Positions 28,831 to 36,737 of a DNA stretch of 64,000 bases are shown here, piece after piece. The notes under the pieces are model-generated. The model saw only the letters and a list, made by a program, of their open reading frames with translations. It searched no databases and had not been told where the DNA came from. The stretch covers positions 60,730 to 124,729 of the forward strand of contig CANQRQ010000004.1 of the NCBI GenBank assembly GCA_947626315.1, given 5' to 3'. The position numbers and the translations under genes are program-made. Each line of letters begins with the position of its first letter. Positions within the stretch are counted from its first letter, which is position 1. The stretch comes from an uncultured Oscillospiraceae bacterium (GTDB lineage: Bacteria; Bacillota; Clostridia; Oscillospirales; Oscillospiraceae).

Positions 28831-29379
28831 ATGGAAAAGACAAAAAAGAAAAAGACAGGGCTGGTGCTGCTGGTCCTCCTCCTGTGCGCGCTGTTCTTTG
28901 CCGCCGGCTTCGTTGTCAGCAGCGTGTACACGGCTTATCTCCGGGCCCAGGAGCCGCCCAGCTGCAATATAGAGGGCCATATCCCCGCCGGGGCGGTGGA
29001 GCTGCGCGTCAACGCCGGCACGGTGGAGTGGTTCGATGGGCTGCACTGGAACCCGGTCTCCTCTGCGGAGGACCTGGCTGCTCAGGACCGTTTCCAACTG
29101 GCGCGGGAGGACTATCGGAACTTTGAAGAACAGCTGATCGCCCGGCTGGACGGGGACGCGGAGAGCGCGGAGACAGAAGAGGGCGAGGCGTCCGAGGAAG
29201 ACGAGGAAGCGGACGGCGAGACGGCGCTGACCCGCGTCACCCTGCCCCAGACCGGCCATAAAGCCGCCGTCTACACCGGCGGCGGCGGAGGCGGCGGTGC
29301 CCCGGCCGGCGGCGGTGGCGGCGCGCCTGCCGGTGGAAACGACGGCCAGAACATGGAGTGGAGCGGCGACTACTTCTGA
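28831..29379 (+). CDS. Small membrane-anchored acidic protein with internal LPQTG and Gly-rich tail
   Basis: 182 aa, function unknown. A Lys-rich start and one hydrophobic segment (about 10-33) suggest a type II signal anchor. The outside part holds GTVEWFDGLHWNPVSSAEDL, then a very acidic stretch (about 108-130), then LPQTG at 138-142 and a Gly/Ala/Pro tail (GGGGGGG, AGGGGG). A classical sortase substrate would have a hydrophobic segment and basic tail after LPxTG, and neither is present. It begins 22 nt after the M6 gene, so it belongs to the same operon. Repeat copy C follows. Confidence 0.68.
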   Translation: MEKTKKKKTGLVLLVLLLCALFFAAGFVVSSVYTAYLRAQEPPSCNIEGHIPAGAVELRVNAGTVEWFDGLHWNPVSSAEDLAAQDRFQLAREDYRNFEEQLIARLDGDAESAETEEGEASEEDEEADGETALTRVTLPQTGHKAAVYTGGGGGGGAPAGGGGGAPAGGNDGQNMEWSGDYF

Positions 29380-29411
29380 TACTCGCAAAGCCTGCTGCAA
29401 ATCTGCCAAAA

Positions 29412-29444
29412 ACAGGCGCGGAGCAAAATATGCTCCGCGCCTGT
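29412..29444. terminator. Terminator hairpin before repeat copy C
   Basis: A 14-bp perfect stem (29412-29425 with 29431-29444), loop AAATA. A-rich sequence upstream gives a T-tract when read on the minus strand. There is no duplicate on the right of copy C. Confidence 0.75.
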
Positions 29445-29445
29445 C

Positions 29446-29605
29446 ATACTGTAGACAAAGCTATCGGTAGTGTATTGAACTGCAGGGGGAGAGGGCAGAG
29501 AGGGGGCGGGAGCCCCCTTTCAGCGTTCAATCTACACTTAACCAAGAGCATTTTTGCATGCTCTTGGTTAAGCGCTCAAGTTGAAGACATTTTGTCTTCA
29601 ACTTG
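29446..29605 (+). repeat. Dispersed structured element, copy C
   Basis: Starts ATACTGTAGACAAA. G-run at 29485-29510, hairpin GGGGGC/GCCCCC, then TTTCAGCGTTCAATC. The long hairpin reads CTTAACC...GGTTAAG where copy A has CTTATCC...GGATAAG, and the last hairpin reads AGTTG...CAACT where A has AGGTG...CACCT, so both changes keep pairing. Placed 8 nt from the stop codon of the convergent reductase gene. Confidence 0.9.
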
Positions 29606-29612
29606 TGTGAAA

Positions 29613-31682
29613 TCAGATCTTCATGCAGACGTCCCAGGCCCGCCAAATGACGGTGCGCAGGTTGCCGATGGCCACGCAGTCGCCCACACGATGGACATGC
29701 GCGCCCTTCTCGCCCACGGGAGCGGGCACGAAGCCCACGCCGTTCACGACGCTGTCGCACTCCACCTTGAAGGGCTTGCTGTCGTTCTTGCCCTTGACCA
29801 TCACATAGCCGTCGCCGATCTCGGTGATGGTGGAGTTGAGGTAGGTGGGCACCTGCTTGTACTCCAGCATGTCGCGGAGGAAGGAGGTGTTGGCCAGGCA
29901 GGTGGCCTGGGCCGCGATCAGGTCGGGGGCGTACTCCACGATGATGGGGTGCTTGCCCTGGAGGATCATCTCATAGGCCGCCTCGCAGGAGGACTGGCCG
30001 CCGCCGAAGAACAGCACCTTGTCGCCGGGGTCCTTCTTGTCCACCAGCAGCTCGGTGAAGCTCATGCACTTGCTGAAGTTGGGCATGGGCATGGTCCGGG
30101 GAACGGAGCCGGTGGCCACGATGATCTCGTCATAGCCGCGGAGGGTGCCCAGGTCGGTGATCTCGCTGTTGAAGCGGATGTCGATGCCCTGCTTGGCGAT
30201 CTCCCGCTTGTACCAGGCGATCAGATCCCGGTCGTTCTCCTTGAAGCTCATGGCGGAGGCGGTGACGAACAGGCCGCCCACCTCGTTGGTCTTTTCAAAG
30301 ACGGTGGGGTGATGCCCCCGCTGCTTGAGGACCAGGGCGCACTCCAGGCCGCCGATGCCGGCGCCGATGATGGCCACCTTCTTGGGCTTCTTGGTGGGGA
30401 CGATCTTGTAGCGGTTGTGCTGCATGGTGGGCGGGTTCAGAGCGCAGCGAGCCAGGTGCAGGGAGTCGTCCAGGTTCTGCAGGTTGGGCGTGCCCTTGTA
30501 CTTGGAGAAGTTGAAGCAGCCGTTGTGGCAGCGGATGCAGGGCTTGATGTCCTCCACCCGGCCTTCCAGGATCTTGTTGACCCACTCGGGGTCCACCAGG
30601 TTCTGGCGGGCAAAGGCCACGGCGTCCAGCTTGCCGGCGGCGATCTCCTCGGCGGCCTTCACCGGGTCCATACGGCCGGCGCAGACAACGGGAGCGGTGG
30701 TGAAGTTCTTGATGTGCTCCACATACTCCAGGTTGCAGTTGTCCGGCATGTACTGAGGCGGATGCGCCCAGTACCAGGCGTCGTAGGTGCCGTTGTCGCA
30801 GTTGAACATGTCATAGCCCGCGTCGGTCAGGTACTTGATGGCCCGCTCGGACTCTTCCATGTCGCGGCCGAACTCCTTGAACTCCTCGCCGGGCACGGCG
30901 CCCTTGCCCCAGCCCTTGGTCTTGGAGACCACGGAGTACCGCAGGGATACGGGGAAGTCGGCCCCGGCCTGCTTCTTGATCTCCTGTACGATCTCCACGG
31001 GGAAGCGGTACCGGTTCTCGAAGGAGCCGCCGTACTGGTCGGTGCGGTAGTTCATGTTGGCGATGGTGAACTGGTCCAGCAGGTAGCCCTCGTGCACCGC
31101 GTGGATCTCCACGCCGTCCACGCCGGCCTCCCGCAGCTTCTTGGCGGTCTTGCCGAAGGCCTCGACCATCTCGTGGATCTCCTCCACGGTCATGGGACGG
31201 GACTTCACGTCCTCAGACCAGCGGTTGGGGGTGGCGGAGGCGGAGGCGCAGCTGTACTGCACGTCCACAATGGGGCTGGCCAGTTTGTTCAGGGTGTCGT
31301 TCTTGGCCAGAACGGTCATCCAGTTGTTGATGGCCATGGAGCGGCCGAAGCCGGCGGCCAGCTGAATGAAGAGCTTGGCCCCGGTCTTGTGGAACTCTTC
31401 CATGAAGGGCTTGAGCTCCTTGAACATCCGGTCGTTCTGCCAGAGCCACTTGCGGCCGGGGATACCCAGGGTATCGCGGACGCACTGCATGCCGGGGAGG
31501 ACCAGACCCACGTTGTTCTGGGCCCGGTTCAGCAGGTGGTAGGCCGCCTCTTTGTCAAAGTGGTTGGGCTCCAGCCAGCCGAACAGAGAGGTGCCGCCCA
31601 TGGAGCACTGCACAATGCGGTTTTTGATCTCCACATTGCCGACCTTCCAGGGGGTAAATAAGGCGCTGTATTTCTCGTCCAT
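29613..31682 (-). CDS. Old-yellow-enzyme-type NADH:flavin / enoate reductase with Fe-S cluster
   Basis: 689 aa, three-part enzyme of the 2,4-dienoyl-CoA reductase / BaiCD-BaiH / enoate reductase group. An N-terminal TIM barrel binds FMN (about 1-370, with VEIHAVHEGYLLDQF and YGGSFENRYRF). A 4Fe-4S motif has Cys382, Cys385 and Cys389 in CIRCHNGC plus a later Cys. The C-terminal FAD/NAD(P) domains begin at VAIIGAGIGGLECAL near residue 430. Such enzymes reduce activated C=C bonds of bile acids, cinnamates or unsaturated fatty acids. The substrate cannot be told here. It is monocistronic, with its own promoter at 31762-31791. Confidence 0.9.
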   Translation of the reverse strand: MDEKYSALFTPWKVGNVEIKNRIVQCSMGGTSLFGWLEPNHFDKEAAYHLLNRAQNNVGLVLPGMQCVRDTLGIPGRKWLWQNDRMFKELKPFMEEFHKTGAKLFIQLAAGFGRSMAINNWMTVLAKNDTLNKLASPIVDVQYSCASASATPNRWSEDVKSRPMTVEEIHEMVEAFGKTAKKLREAGVDGVEIHAVHEGYLLDQFTIANMNYRTDQYGGSFENRYRFPVEIVQEIKKQAGADFPVSLRYSVVSKTKGWGKGAVPGEEFKEFGRDMEESERAIKYLTDAGYDMFNCDNGTYDAWYWAHPPQYMPDNCNLEYVEHIKNFTTAPVVCAGRMDPVKAAEEIAAGKLDAVAFARQNLVDPEWVNKILEGRVEDIKPCIRCHNGCFNFSKYKGTPNLQNLDDSLHLARCALNPPTMQHNRYKIVPTKKPKKVAIIGAGIGGLECALVLKQRGHHPTVFEKTNEVGGLFVTASAMSFKENDRDLIAWYKREIAKQGIDIRFNSEITDLGTLRGYDEIIVATGSVPRTMPMPNFSKCMSFTELLVDKKDPGDKVLFFGGGQSSCEAAYEMILQGKHPIIVEYAPDLIAAQATCLANTSFLRDMLEYKQVPTYLNSTITEIGDGYVMVKGKNDSKPFKVECDSVVNGVGFVPAPVGEKGAHVHRVGDCVAIGNLRTVIWRAWDVCMKI

Positions 31683-31761
31683 ATGATCTTCCTTTCTGTT
31701 TTTTTCTATCAGTTTTCTGCGGCCCGCTCCGGCCGCGGACTGACAATAGTTCAGCTCTTTT

Positions 31762-31791
31762 ATTTTATCATAAAAGCCTACGAAAAGGCAA
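31762..31791 (-). promoter_or_regulatory. Promoter of the enoate-reductase-like gene
   Basis: On the minus strand TTGCCT (31786-31791), an 18-bp spacer and TAAAAT (31762-31767). Confidence 0.5.
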
Positions 31792-31829
31792 CATACAATC
31801 TGTTCCTGATTGTAACACTTTTTTGAAAA

Positions 31830-32552
31830 TTAAACCTGCATCCGGCGGAGGATCTCCCGGCGGAGCCGCTCGATGATCCGCTTCTCCAGGCGGCTGATAT
31901 AGCTCTGGGAGATCCCCATCAGATCGGCCACCTCCTTCTGGGTGTACTCCCGGCCGCCGGTCAGGCCGAAACGCATGAGGATGATGCTCTGCTCCCGGGG
32001 GGAGAGCTGGGCGATGGCCTCCATGAGCATCTGCCGGTCCGCGTCGTCCTCCAGCGGGCGCGAGACCTCGTCCTCGTCGGTGCCCAGAATGTCCGAGAGC
32101 AGCAGCTCGTTGCCGTCCCAGTCGGTGTTCAGGGGCTCGTCAAAGCTCACCTCTGTGCGCTGGGAGCCGATCTTGCGCAGATGCATGAGGATCTCGTTTT
32201 CAATGCAGCGGGAGGCGTAGGTGGCCAGCTTGATGTTCTTCCCGGCCTTGAAGGTGTTCACCGCTTTGATCAGGCCGATGGTGCCGATGGAGATCAGATC
32301 CTCCAGGTTCACGCCTGTGTTCTCAAAGCGCTTGGAGATATAGACCACCAGGCGCAGGTTGTGCTCGATCAGCAGGCGGCGAGCGGCCTCGTCCCCGGTC
32401 TCCAGGGCGGATACCGCCGCGTCCTCTTCTTCCCGGCTCAGGGGCGGGGGCAGGGTGTCGCTGCCCCCGATGTAAAAGACGGCGGGGGGCTTGATGCCCA
32501 GGATGGAGAGAATATGTTTGCGGAGCAGGAAAATTTGCGGTTTGCAGAGCAT
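31830..32552 (-). CDS. sigE: RNA polymerase sporulation sigma factor, sigma-E
   Basis: Mother-cell sigma factor of early sporulation. 240 aa from ATG 32552, preceded by AAAGGAGGCACTT. The first about 30 residues, ending in [15 protein letters not shown], match the pro-sequence that SpoIIGA cleaves in known pro-sigma-E. Then come region 2 ([32 protein letters not shown]) and region 4 helix-turn-helix ([35 protein letters not shown]). It lies 25 nt after spoIIGA in the same direction, the usual pairing. sigG, which often follows, is not adjacent here. Confidence 0.96.
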   Translation of the reverse strand: MLCKPQIFLLRKHILSILGIKPPAVFYIGGSDTLPPPLSREEEDAAVSALETGDEAARRLLIEHNLRLVVYISKRFENTGVNLEDLISIGTIGLIKAVNTFKAGKNIKLATYASRCIENEILMHLRKIGSQRTEVSFDEPLNTDWDGNELLLSDILGTDEDEVSRPLEDDADRQMLMEAIAQLSPREQSIILMRFGLTGGREYTQKEVADLMGISQSYISRLEKRIIERLRREILRRMQV

Positions 32553-32577
32553 AAGTGCCTCCTTTATGTTTCCGTGG

Positions 32578-33396
32578 CTATAAAATGGCATCGAAGCCGT
32601 CCCCGGCGGCGTCCGGGGAGACGGCGATCAGCAGGTCTGGGTTTGGGCTCCCGTCCACATCCAGCCGCTCCGGGTGAAAGGCGGGCAGCAGGCCGGAGCC
32701 CCCCACGGCGGCGTAGGGGATCAGCCGCAGCCGGCCCCGGAGCTCCGGAATACGGGCGGAGCGGGCCAGCAGCTCCACTGCATCCCCCCGGCCGAAGAGG
32801 GCGGCGTTCTCCCGGAAAATGGGCCGCAGGGCCTGGGGGCAGGCCAGCATCACCGGCGCGCCGGTGGCCGGGTCGGCCAGGCCGTTGCCTGTGTCTACCA
32901 GGGCGATGAAGGACGCCGAGCGGCCCAGAAACTCCGCCCGGACCGTCACCCGCTTTCGCTCCGGCCGGGCGGAGCGGCAGGCGAAGAGCAGCCGGCTCCC
33001 GGCATAGCACAGGGCGAAGGCGGGCAGGAGCAGCCGCCCGTTCAGGAGCGCGGGACCGCCGGCCGGCCCGCCGGCGGCCAGGGACAGGGCCCAGAGCGCC
33101 CCGCCGAAGGCGGCGGACACGGCGAAGAACACCGCGGTACAGCGCAAAGGGCGCCGCTCGGCCCCGTAGGCGATCAGGCCCATCAAGAGCCCGGCGGAGA
33201 GCTTCAGCGGCGGCGAGGCGAGAAAGCCCAGCCCCGGCAGAAAGACGGCGGCGGCGTAGGCCGCCCCGAACAGGGCGGCGAAAAAATAGCGCCGCCGCCG
33301 GAGCCGCAGGCCGCAGACCCGCCCGGCGGCCAGGCAGAGCAGATAGTCGGTCAGCAGGCTGAGAAAAAAGAGAGAGTCCAGGTAGAGCACTTCCAT
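32578..33396 (-). CDS. spoIIGA: Sigma-E processing peptidase SpoIIGA
   Basis: Membrane-embedded aspartic protease that activates pro-sigma-E when signalled from the forespore. 272 aa. The N-terminal half has about five hydrophobic segments starting [19 protein letters not shown]. The C-terminal half carries the protease motif in [14 protein letters not shown], with catalytic Asp in DTGN. It is the first gene of the spoIIGA-sigE operon. Two TTGTCA-type hexamers upstream (33430-33435 and 33444-33449) resemble Spo0A-box cores, but their 14-bp spacing is not the textbook one, and one also serves as the -35 of the divergent gene. Confidence 0.9.
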   Translation of the reverse strand: MEVLYLDSLFFLSLLTDYLLCLAAGRVCGLRLRRRRYFFAALFGAAYAAAVFLPGLGFLASPPLKLSAGLLMGLIAYGAERRPLRCTAVFFAVSAAFGGALWALSLAAGGPAGGPALLNGRLLLPAFALCYAGSRLLFACRSARPERKRVTVRAEFLGRSASFIALVDTGNGLADPATGAPVMLACPQALRPIFRENAALFGRGDAVELLARSARIPELRGRLRLIPYAAVGGSGLLPAFHPERLDVDGSPNPDLLIAVSPDAAGDGFDAIL

Positions 33397-33443
33397 GGCG
33401 CTATTTTACTCCCCCCACCGGCGCACAATTTGTCATTTGGGAA

Positions 33444-33472
33444 TTGTCAAAAACCATATGCTGTGGTAAAAT
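33444..33472 (+). promoter_or_regulatory. Promoter of the EamA transporter gene
   Basis: TTGTCA at 33444-33449, a 17-bp spacer and TAAAAT at 33467-33472. Confidence 0.55.
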
Positions 33473-33507
33473 CAACAGAGAATACTGTCTGAGAGGAAAT
33501 TTTTTCT

Positions 33508-34419
33508 ATGTGGTTTTGGTTCGCTGTCATTGCCCTGCTCTGCTGGAGCGGCTCGGATCTCTTTTCAAAAATCGGCTGTCAGGACAGCGCGGACAAGTAT
33601 TCTCACCTGAAGATGGTCACCGCCGTGGGCCTGGTGATGGGCCTGCACGCGGCCTATGAGATCTTTATCGGCGGGGTGGAGATCACCGGCAGCATCCTGC
33701 TGACCTATCTGCCGGTCTCCATGCTGTACATCCTGTCCATGGCCATGGGCTATCTGGGCCTGCGGTACATCGAGCTGTCCATCTCTTCGCCCATCTGCAA
33801 CAGCTCCGGCGCCCTGGTGGCGGTGCTGACCTTCGCCACGGCGGGCATCAGCGAGGACCTGCCCCCGGTGGCCCTGGCGGCGGTGGCGCTGGTCTGCCTG
33901 GGTGTGATCGCCCTGGGGATCACCGAGTCCACCGAGGACGAGGAGCTCCGCAAGGCCCGGCAGGACGCCTCCAACCACCACTACGCCAAGAGCTGGATTG
34001 CCATCACTATCCCCATCATCTACTGCCTGCTGGACGCGTTGGGCACCTTTGCCGACAGCCGGGTGCTGGAGCTGATCGACGAGGATTCGGCCAACGTGGC
34101 CTATGAGCTGACCTTCTTTATAGTGGGCCTGGTCTGCGCCGTGTATGTGCTGGGCGTCAAGAAGCAGAAGCTGACCGCCAGGCAGGAAGCGCCCAAGTAC
34201 ACCGGCGCCGTGTTCGAGACCATCGGCCAGTTCTTCTATATCTACGCCCTGGCGGATACGGAGCACGTGGCCTTCGCGGCCCCCATCATCTCCTCCTACT
34301 GCGTGGCCTCCGTGATCTGGGGCCGGATCTTCCTGAAGGAAAAGCTCTCGGTCAAGCATTATCTGTCCATTTTGTTGGTGATAATAGGTATTGTAATTTT
34401 AGGAATACTGGACATATAA
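33508..34419 (+). CDS. EamA / drug-metabolite superfamily transporter
   Basis: 303-aa membrane protein with about ten hydrophobic segments in two similar halves. The first half opens with MWFWFAVIALLCWSGSDLF. The second ends with the EamA-type stretch AAPIISSYCVASVIWGRIFL, then EKLSVKHYLSILLVIIGIVIL. A charged loop (STEDEELRKARQDASNHHY) separates the halves. Start ATG 33508 follows GAGAGGAAA. Substrate unknown. It is divergent from spoIIGA and upstream of pyrH, separated by a highly structured spacer. Confidence 0.85.
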   Translation: MWFWFAVIALLCWSGSDLFSKIGCQDSADKYSHLKMVTAVGLVMGLHAAYEIFIGGVEITGSILLTYLPVSMLYILSMAMGYLGLRYIELSISSPICNSSGALVAVLTFATAGISEDLPPVALAAVALVCLGVIALGITESTEDEELRKARQDASNHHYAKSWIAITIPIIYCLLDALGTFADSRVLELIDEDSANVAYELTFFIVGLVCAVYVLGVKKQKLTARQEAPKYTGAVFETIGQFFYIYALADTEHVAFAAPIISSYCVASVIWGRIFLKEKLSVKHYLSILLVIIGIVILGILDI

Positions 34420-34423
34420 CAAC

Positions 34424-34580
34424 TGCTTGCGAAACACGTTTCGCAAGCAAGGACTCGCGTTTATCGCACGGGGCTATAGCCCCGTTTGGTCGACGCGAGG
34501 GCTCACTTAGTTCGCCTCAGGGTGTTTTTGAGGCGGCAAAGCTGCCTCAAAAACGATTTTATTGCCCTTCGGGGCAATAA
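34424..34580 (+). other. Cluster of four strong hairpins ahead of pyrH
   Basis: Non-coding spacer with H1 at 34424-34449 (11-bp stem), H2 an 18-nt palindrome at 34468-34485 enclosed by CTCGCG/CGCGAG (34454-34499), H3 at 34524-34554 (14 bp with one wobble), and H4 at 34559-34580 with a TTCG loop. CGCCTCA at 34513-34519 can instead pair with TGAGGCG at 34529-34535, which would break H3, so two exclusive folds exist. No T-tract follows any hairpin. It could be a leader for pyrH, a terminator array or a repeat. I do not recognise it. Confidence 0.6.
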
Positions 34581-34624
34581 CCGTGCGCATTTACCTATAG
34601 AATTTTTGCAGGAGGAAAAAGCAC

Positions 34625-35335
34625 ATGGAGCCTGTCTACAAGCGCGTTCTCATCAAAATCAGCGGCGAGGCCCTGTCCGGCGGGAAGGGCACGGGCTTTG
34701 ACTTCGATTTTGTCTCCCGGGTCTGCGCGGCGGTGAAGGCCGGCACGGAGCTGGGGGTGCAGATCGGCATCGTCATCGGCGGCGGCAACTTCTGGCGGGG
34801 CGTCAAGGACGGCGCCGGCAAGGTGGAGCGGGTCAGCGCGGACCGGATGGGTATGCTGGCCACGGCGATGAACTGCCTGGCGGTGGCGGACGTGCTGCGC
34901 AAGCAGGGCTGCGGCGCCCGGATCATGACCGCTGTGGACATTCAGGGCGTGGGCGAGCGCTTTGACCGGGACCGGAGCCTGGAATACCTCCGGCAGGGCA
35001 GCGTGGTGCTCTTCGCCTGCGGCACCGGCTCCCCCTTCTTCTCCACGGACACTGCCGCGGTGCTCCGGGCGGCGGAGATCGGGGCGGACGCTATTTTGCT
35101 GGCCAAGAACATTGACGGGGTCTACAGCGCCGACCCCCGGAAGGACCCCTCCGCCGTGAAGTTTGACAGCATCTCCTACGCCGAGGTGCTGGCCCGGCAG
35201 CTGGCCGTGATGGACAGCACCGCCACGAGCCTGGCCATGGACAACCAAATCCCCGTGACGGTCTTTGCCCTGGCGGAGCCGGAGAACATCGGCCGGGTGC
35301 TCCGGGGTGAAAAGATCGGGACCGTTGTGAGCTAA
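34625..35335 (+). CDS. pyrH: UMP kinase
   Basis: Phosphorylates UMP to UDP. 236 aa, hexameric amino-acid-kinase fold. RVLIKISGEALSG opens the protein, IVIGGGNFWRG and GTGSPFFSTDTAA follow, then AKNIDGVYSADPRK. GGAGGAAAAAGCAC precedes ATG 34625. In many Firmicutes rpsB-tsf come directly before pyrH. Here an EamA transporter and a structured spacer occupy that place. frr begins 41 nt later. Confidence 0.96.
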   Translation: MEPVYKRVLIKISGEALSGGKGTGFDFDFVSRVCAAVKAGTELGVQIGIVIGGGNFWRGVKDGAGKVERVSADRMGMLATAMNCLAVADVLRKQGCGARIMTAVDIQGVGERFDRDRSLEYLRQGSVVLFACGTGSPFFSTDTAAVLRAAEIGADAILLAKNIDGVYSADPRKDPSAVKFDSISYAEVLARQLAVMDSTATSLAMDNQIPVTVFALAEPENIGRVLRGEKIGTVVS

Positions 35336-35376
35336 CAGAACTCTGTTTTGAAAAAATAAAAAAGGAGGGACATCCC

Positions 35377-35928
35377 ATGTCCGAATACAAGGAATTTGAA
35401 ACCAAGATGAAAAAGACCTGCGACGCCCTGACCGCCCAGCTGGCCACCATCCGCGCCGGCCGGGCCAACGCCGCCGTGCTGGATCAGATCCAGGTGGACT
35501 ACTACGGCTCCCCCACACCGATCCAGCAGCTGGCTTCCATCGCCACCCCCGACCCCCGGTCCCTGACCATCCAGCCCTGGGACGGCTCCATTCTCAAGGG
35601 CATCGAGAAGGCCATTCTGGCCTCCGACCTGGGCATCAATCCCCAGAACGACGGGCGGATGATCCGCCTGGTCTTCCCCCCGCTGACGGAGGAGCGCCGC
35701 AAGGACCTGGTCAAGCAGACCAAGCGCTACGGCGAGGACAGCAAGGTGGCCATCCGGAACATCCGCCGGGACGCCATCGAGAAATTCAAAAAGCAGCAGA
35801 AGAGCTCCGAGATGACAGAGGACGACTACAAGCTTGCCGAAAAGGACATTCAGAAGCTCACGGACGACTACATCAAAGAGATCGACAAGATCACCGACAA
35901 GAAAGAAAAAGAGCTTACGGAGATCTGA
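35377..35928 (+). CDS. frr: Ribosome recycling factor
   Basis: Splits the post-termination ribosome together with EF-G. 183 aa, the usual length. TIRAGRANAAVLDQIQVDYYG, QPWDGSILKGIEKAIL and RIRDD-equivalent GRMIRLVFPPLTEERR are family hallmarks. AAAGGAGGGACATCCC precedes ATG 35377. Its stop overlaps the uppS start by one base. Confidence 0.97.
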   Translation: MSEYKEFETKMKKTCDALTAQLATIRAGRANAAVLDQIQVDYYGSPTPIQQLASIATPDPRSLTIQPWDGSILKGIEKAILASDLGINPQNDGRMIRLVFPPLTEERRKDLVKQTKRYGEDSKVAIRNIRRDAIEKFKKQQKSSEMTEDDYKLAEKDIQKLTDDYIKEIDKITDKKEKELTEI

Positions 35929-36677
35929 TGGACGAGAACAGGAATAAAACAGGCGCGGCGGGGGAGCGGGAGACATCCGGCCTCCCCCGCCATATTGCCA
36001 TCATTCTGGACGGCAACGGCCGCTGGGCCAAGCGCCGCGGCCTGCCCCGGACGGCGGGGCACGCGGCGGGCTCGGAGAATTTCCGCCGCATCGCCACCTA
36101 CTGCAAGAACATCGGCGTGGAGTATCTGACGGTGTACGCCTTCTCCACGGAGAACTGGAAGCGGCCCCCCGAGGAGGTCAAGACCATTATGCGCCTGCTG
36201 GACCGCTATCTCCGGGAGGCCATCGATACCATGGAGCGGGACAAGATCCGCATGAAGGTCTTTGGCGACGTGGAGGGCCTGTCCCCCCAGCTGCAGGCCA
36301 TGGTGGCCAAGACCAACGAGATCTCCCAGCGCTATGAGGGCTTCCAGGCCAATATCTGCCTCAACTACGGCGGGCGGGACGAGATCGTCCGGGCTGCCCG
36401 GCGCTACGCCGAGGACTACGCGGCGGGCCGGGCCGGGGAGCTGACGGAGGAGCGCTTCGGGGACTATCTCTATTCCGCGGGCATCCCGGACCCGGACCTG
36501 CTGATCCGCCCCGGCGGGGAGCAGCGGATCTCCAATTTCCTGCTCTGGCAGTGCGCCTATGCGGAGTTTTATTTTACCGACGTTTTGTGGCCGGACTTTA
36601 CCTCCAAAGAGCTGGACAAGGCCATCGAGGTCTACCGGAGCCGGGACCGGCGCTACGGCGGGATCAAGAACCCGTGA
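35928..36677 (+). CDS. uppS: Isoprenyl transferase (undecaprenyl diphosphate synthase)
   Basis: Makes the C55 lipid carrier precursor for peptidoglycan. 249 aa with a short charged N-terminal extension. The catalytic motif HIAIILDGNGRWAK and the C-terminal DLLIRPGGEQRISNFLLWQ are clear. Overlap with frr by one base indicates coupling. cdsA, which commonly follows uppS in this gene order, is missing. dxr comes next after 60 nt. Confidence 0.95.
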   Translation: MDENRNKTGAAGERETSGLPRHIAIILDGNGRWAKRRGLPRTAGHAAGSENFRRIATYCKNIGVEYLTVYAFSTENWKRPPEEVKTIMRLLDRYLREAIDTMERDKIRMKVFGDVEGLSPQLQAMVAKTNEISQRYEGFQANICLNYGGRDEIVRAARRYAEDYAAGRAGELTEERFGDYLYSAGIPDPDLLIRPGGEQRISNFLLWQCAYAEFYFTDVLWPDFTSKELDKAIEVYRSRDRRYGGIKNP

Positions 36678-36737
36678 GAGCGCGGGCCCATTAAAGAGAA
36701 AAAGTTTTCAAAAAAGACAGAAAAAGAGGGAAGCATC

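Noticed and set aside
29358..31661. A 767-codon plus-strand frame over the reductase gene
   Set aside because: Shadow of the minus-strand flavin/Fe-S reductase. It also runs through repeat copy C and lacks recognisable domains.
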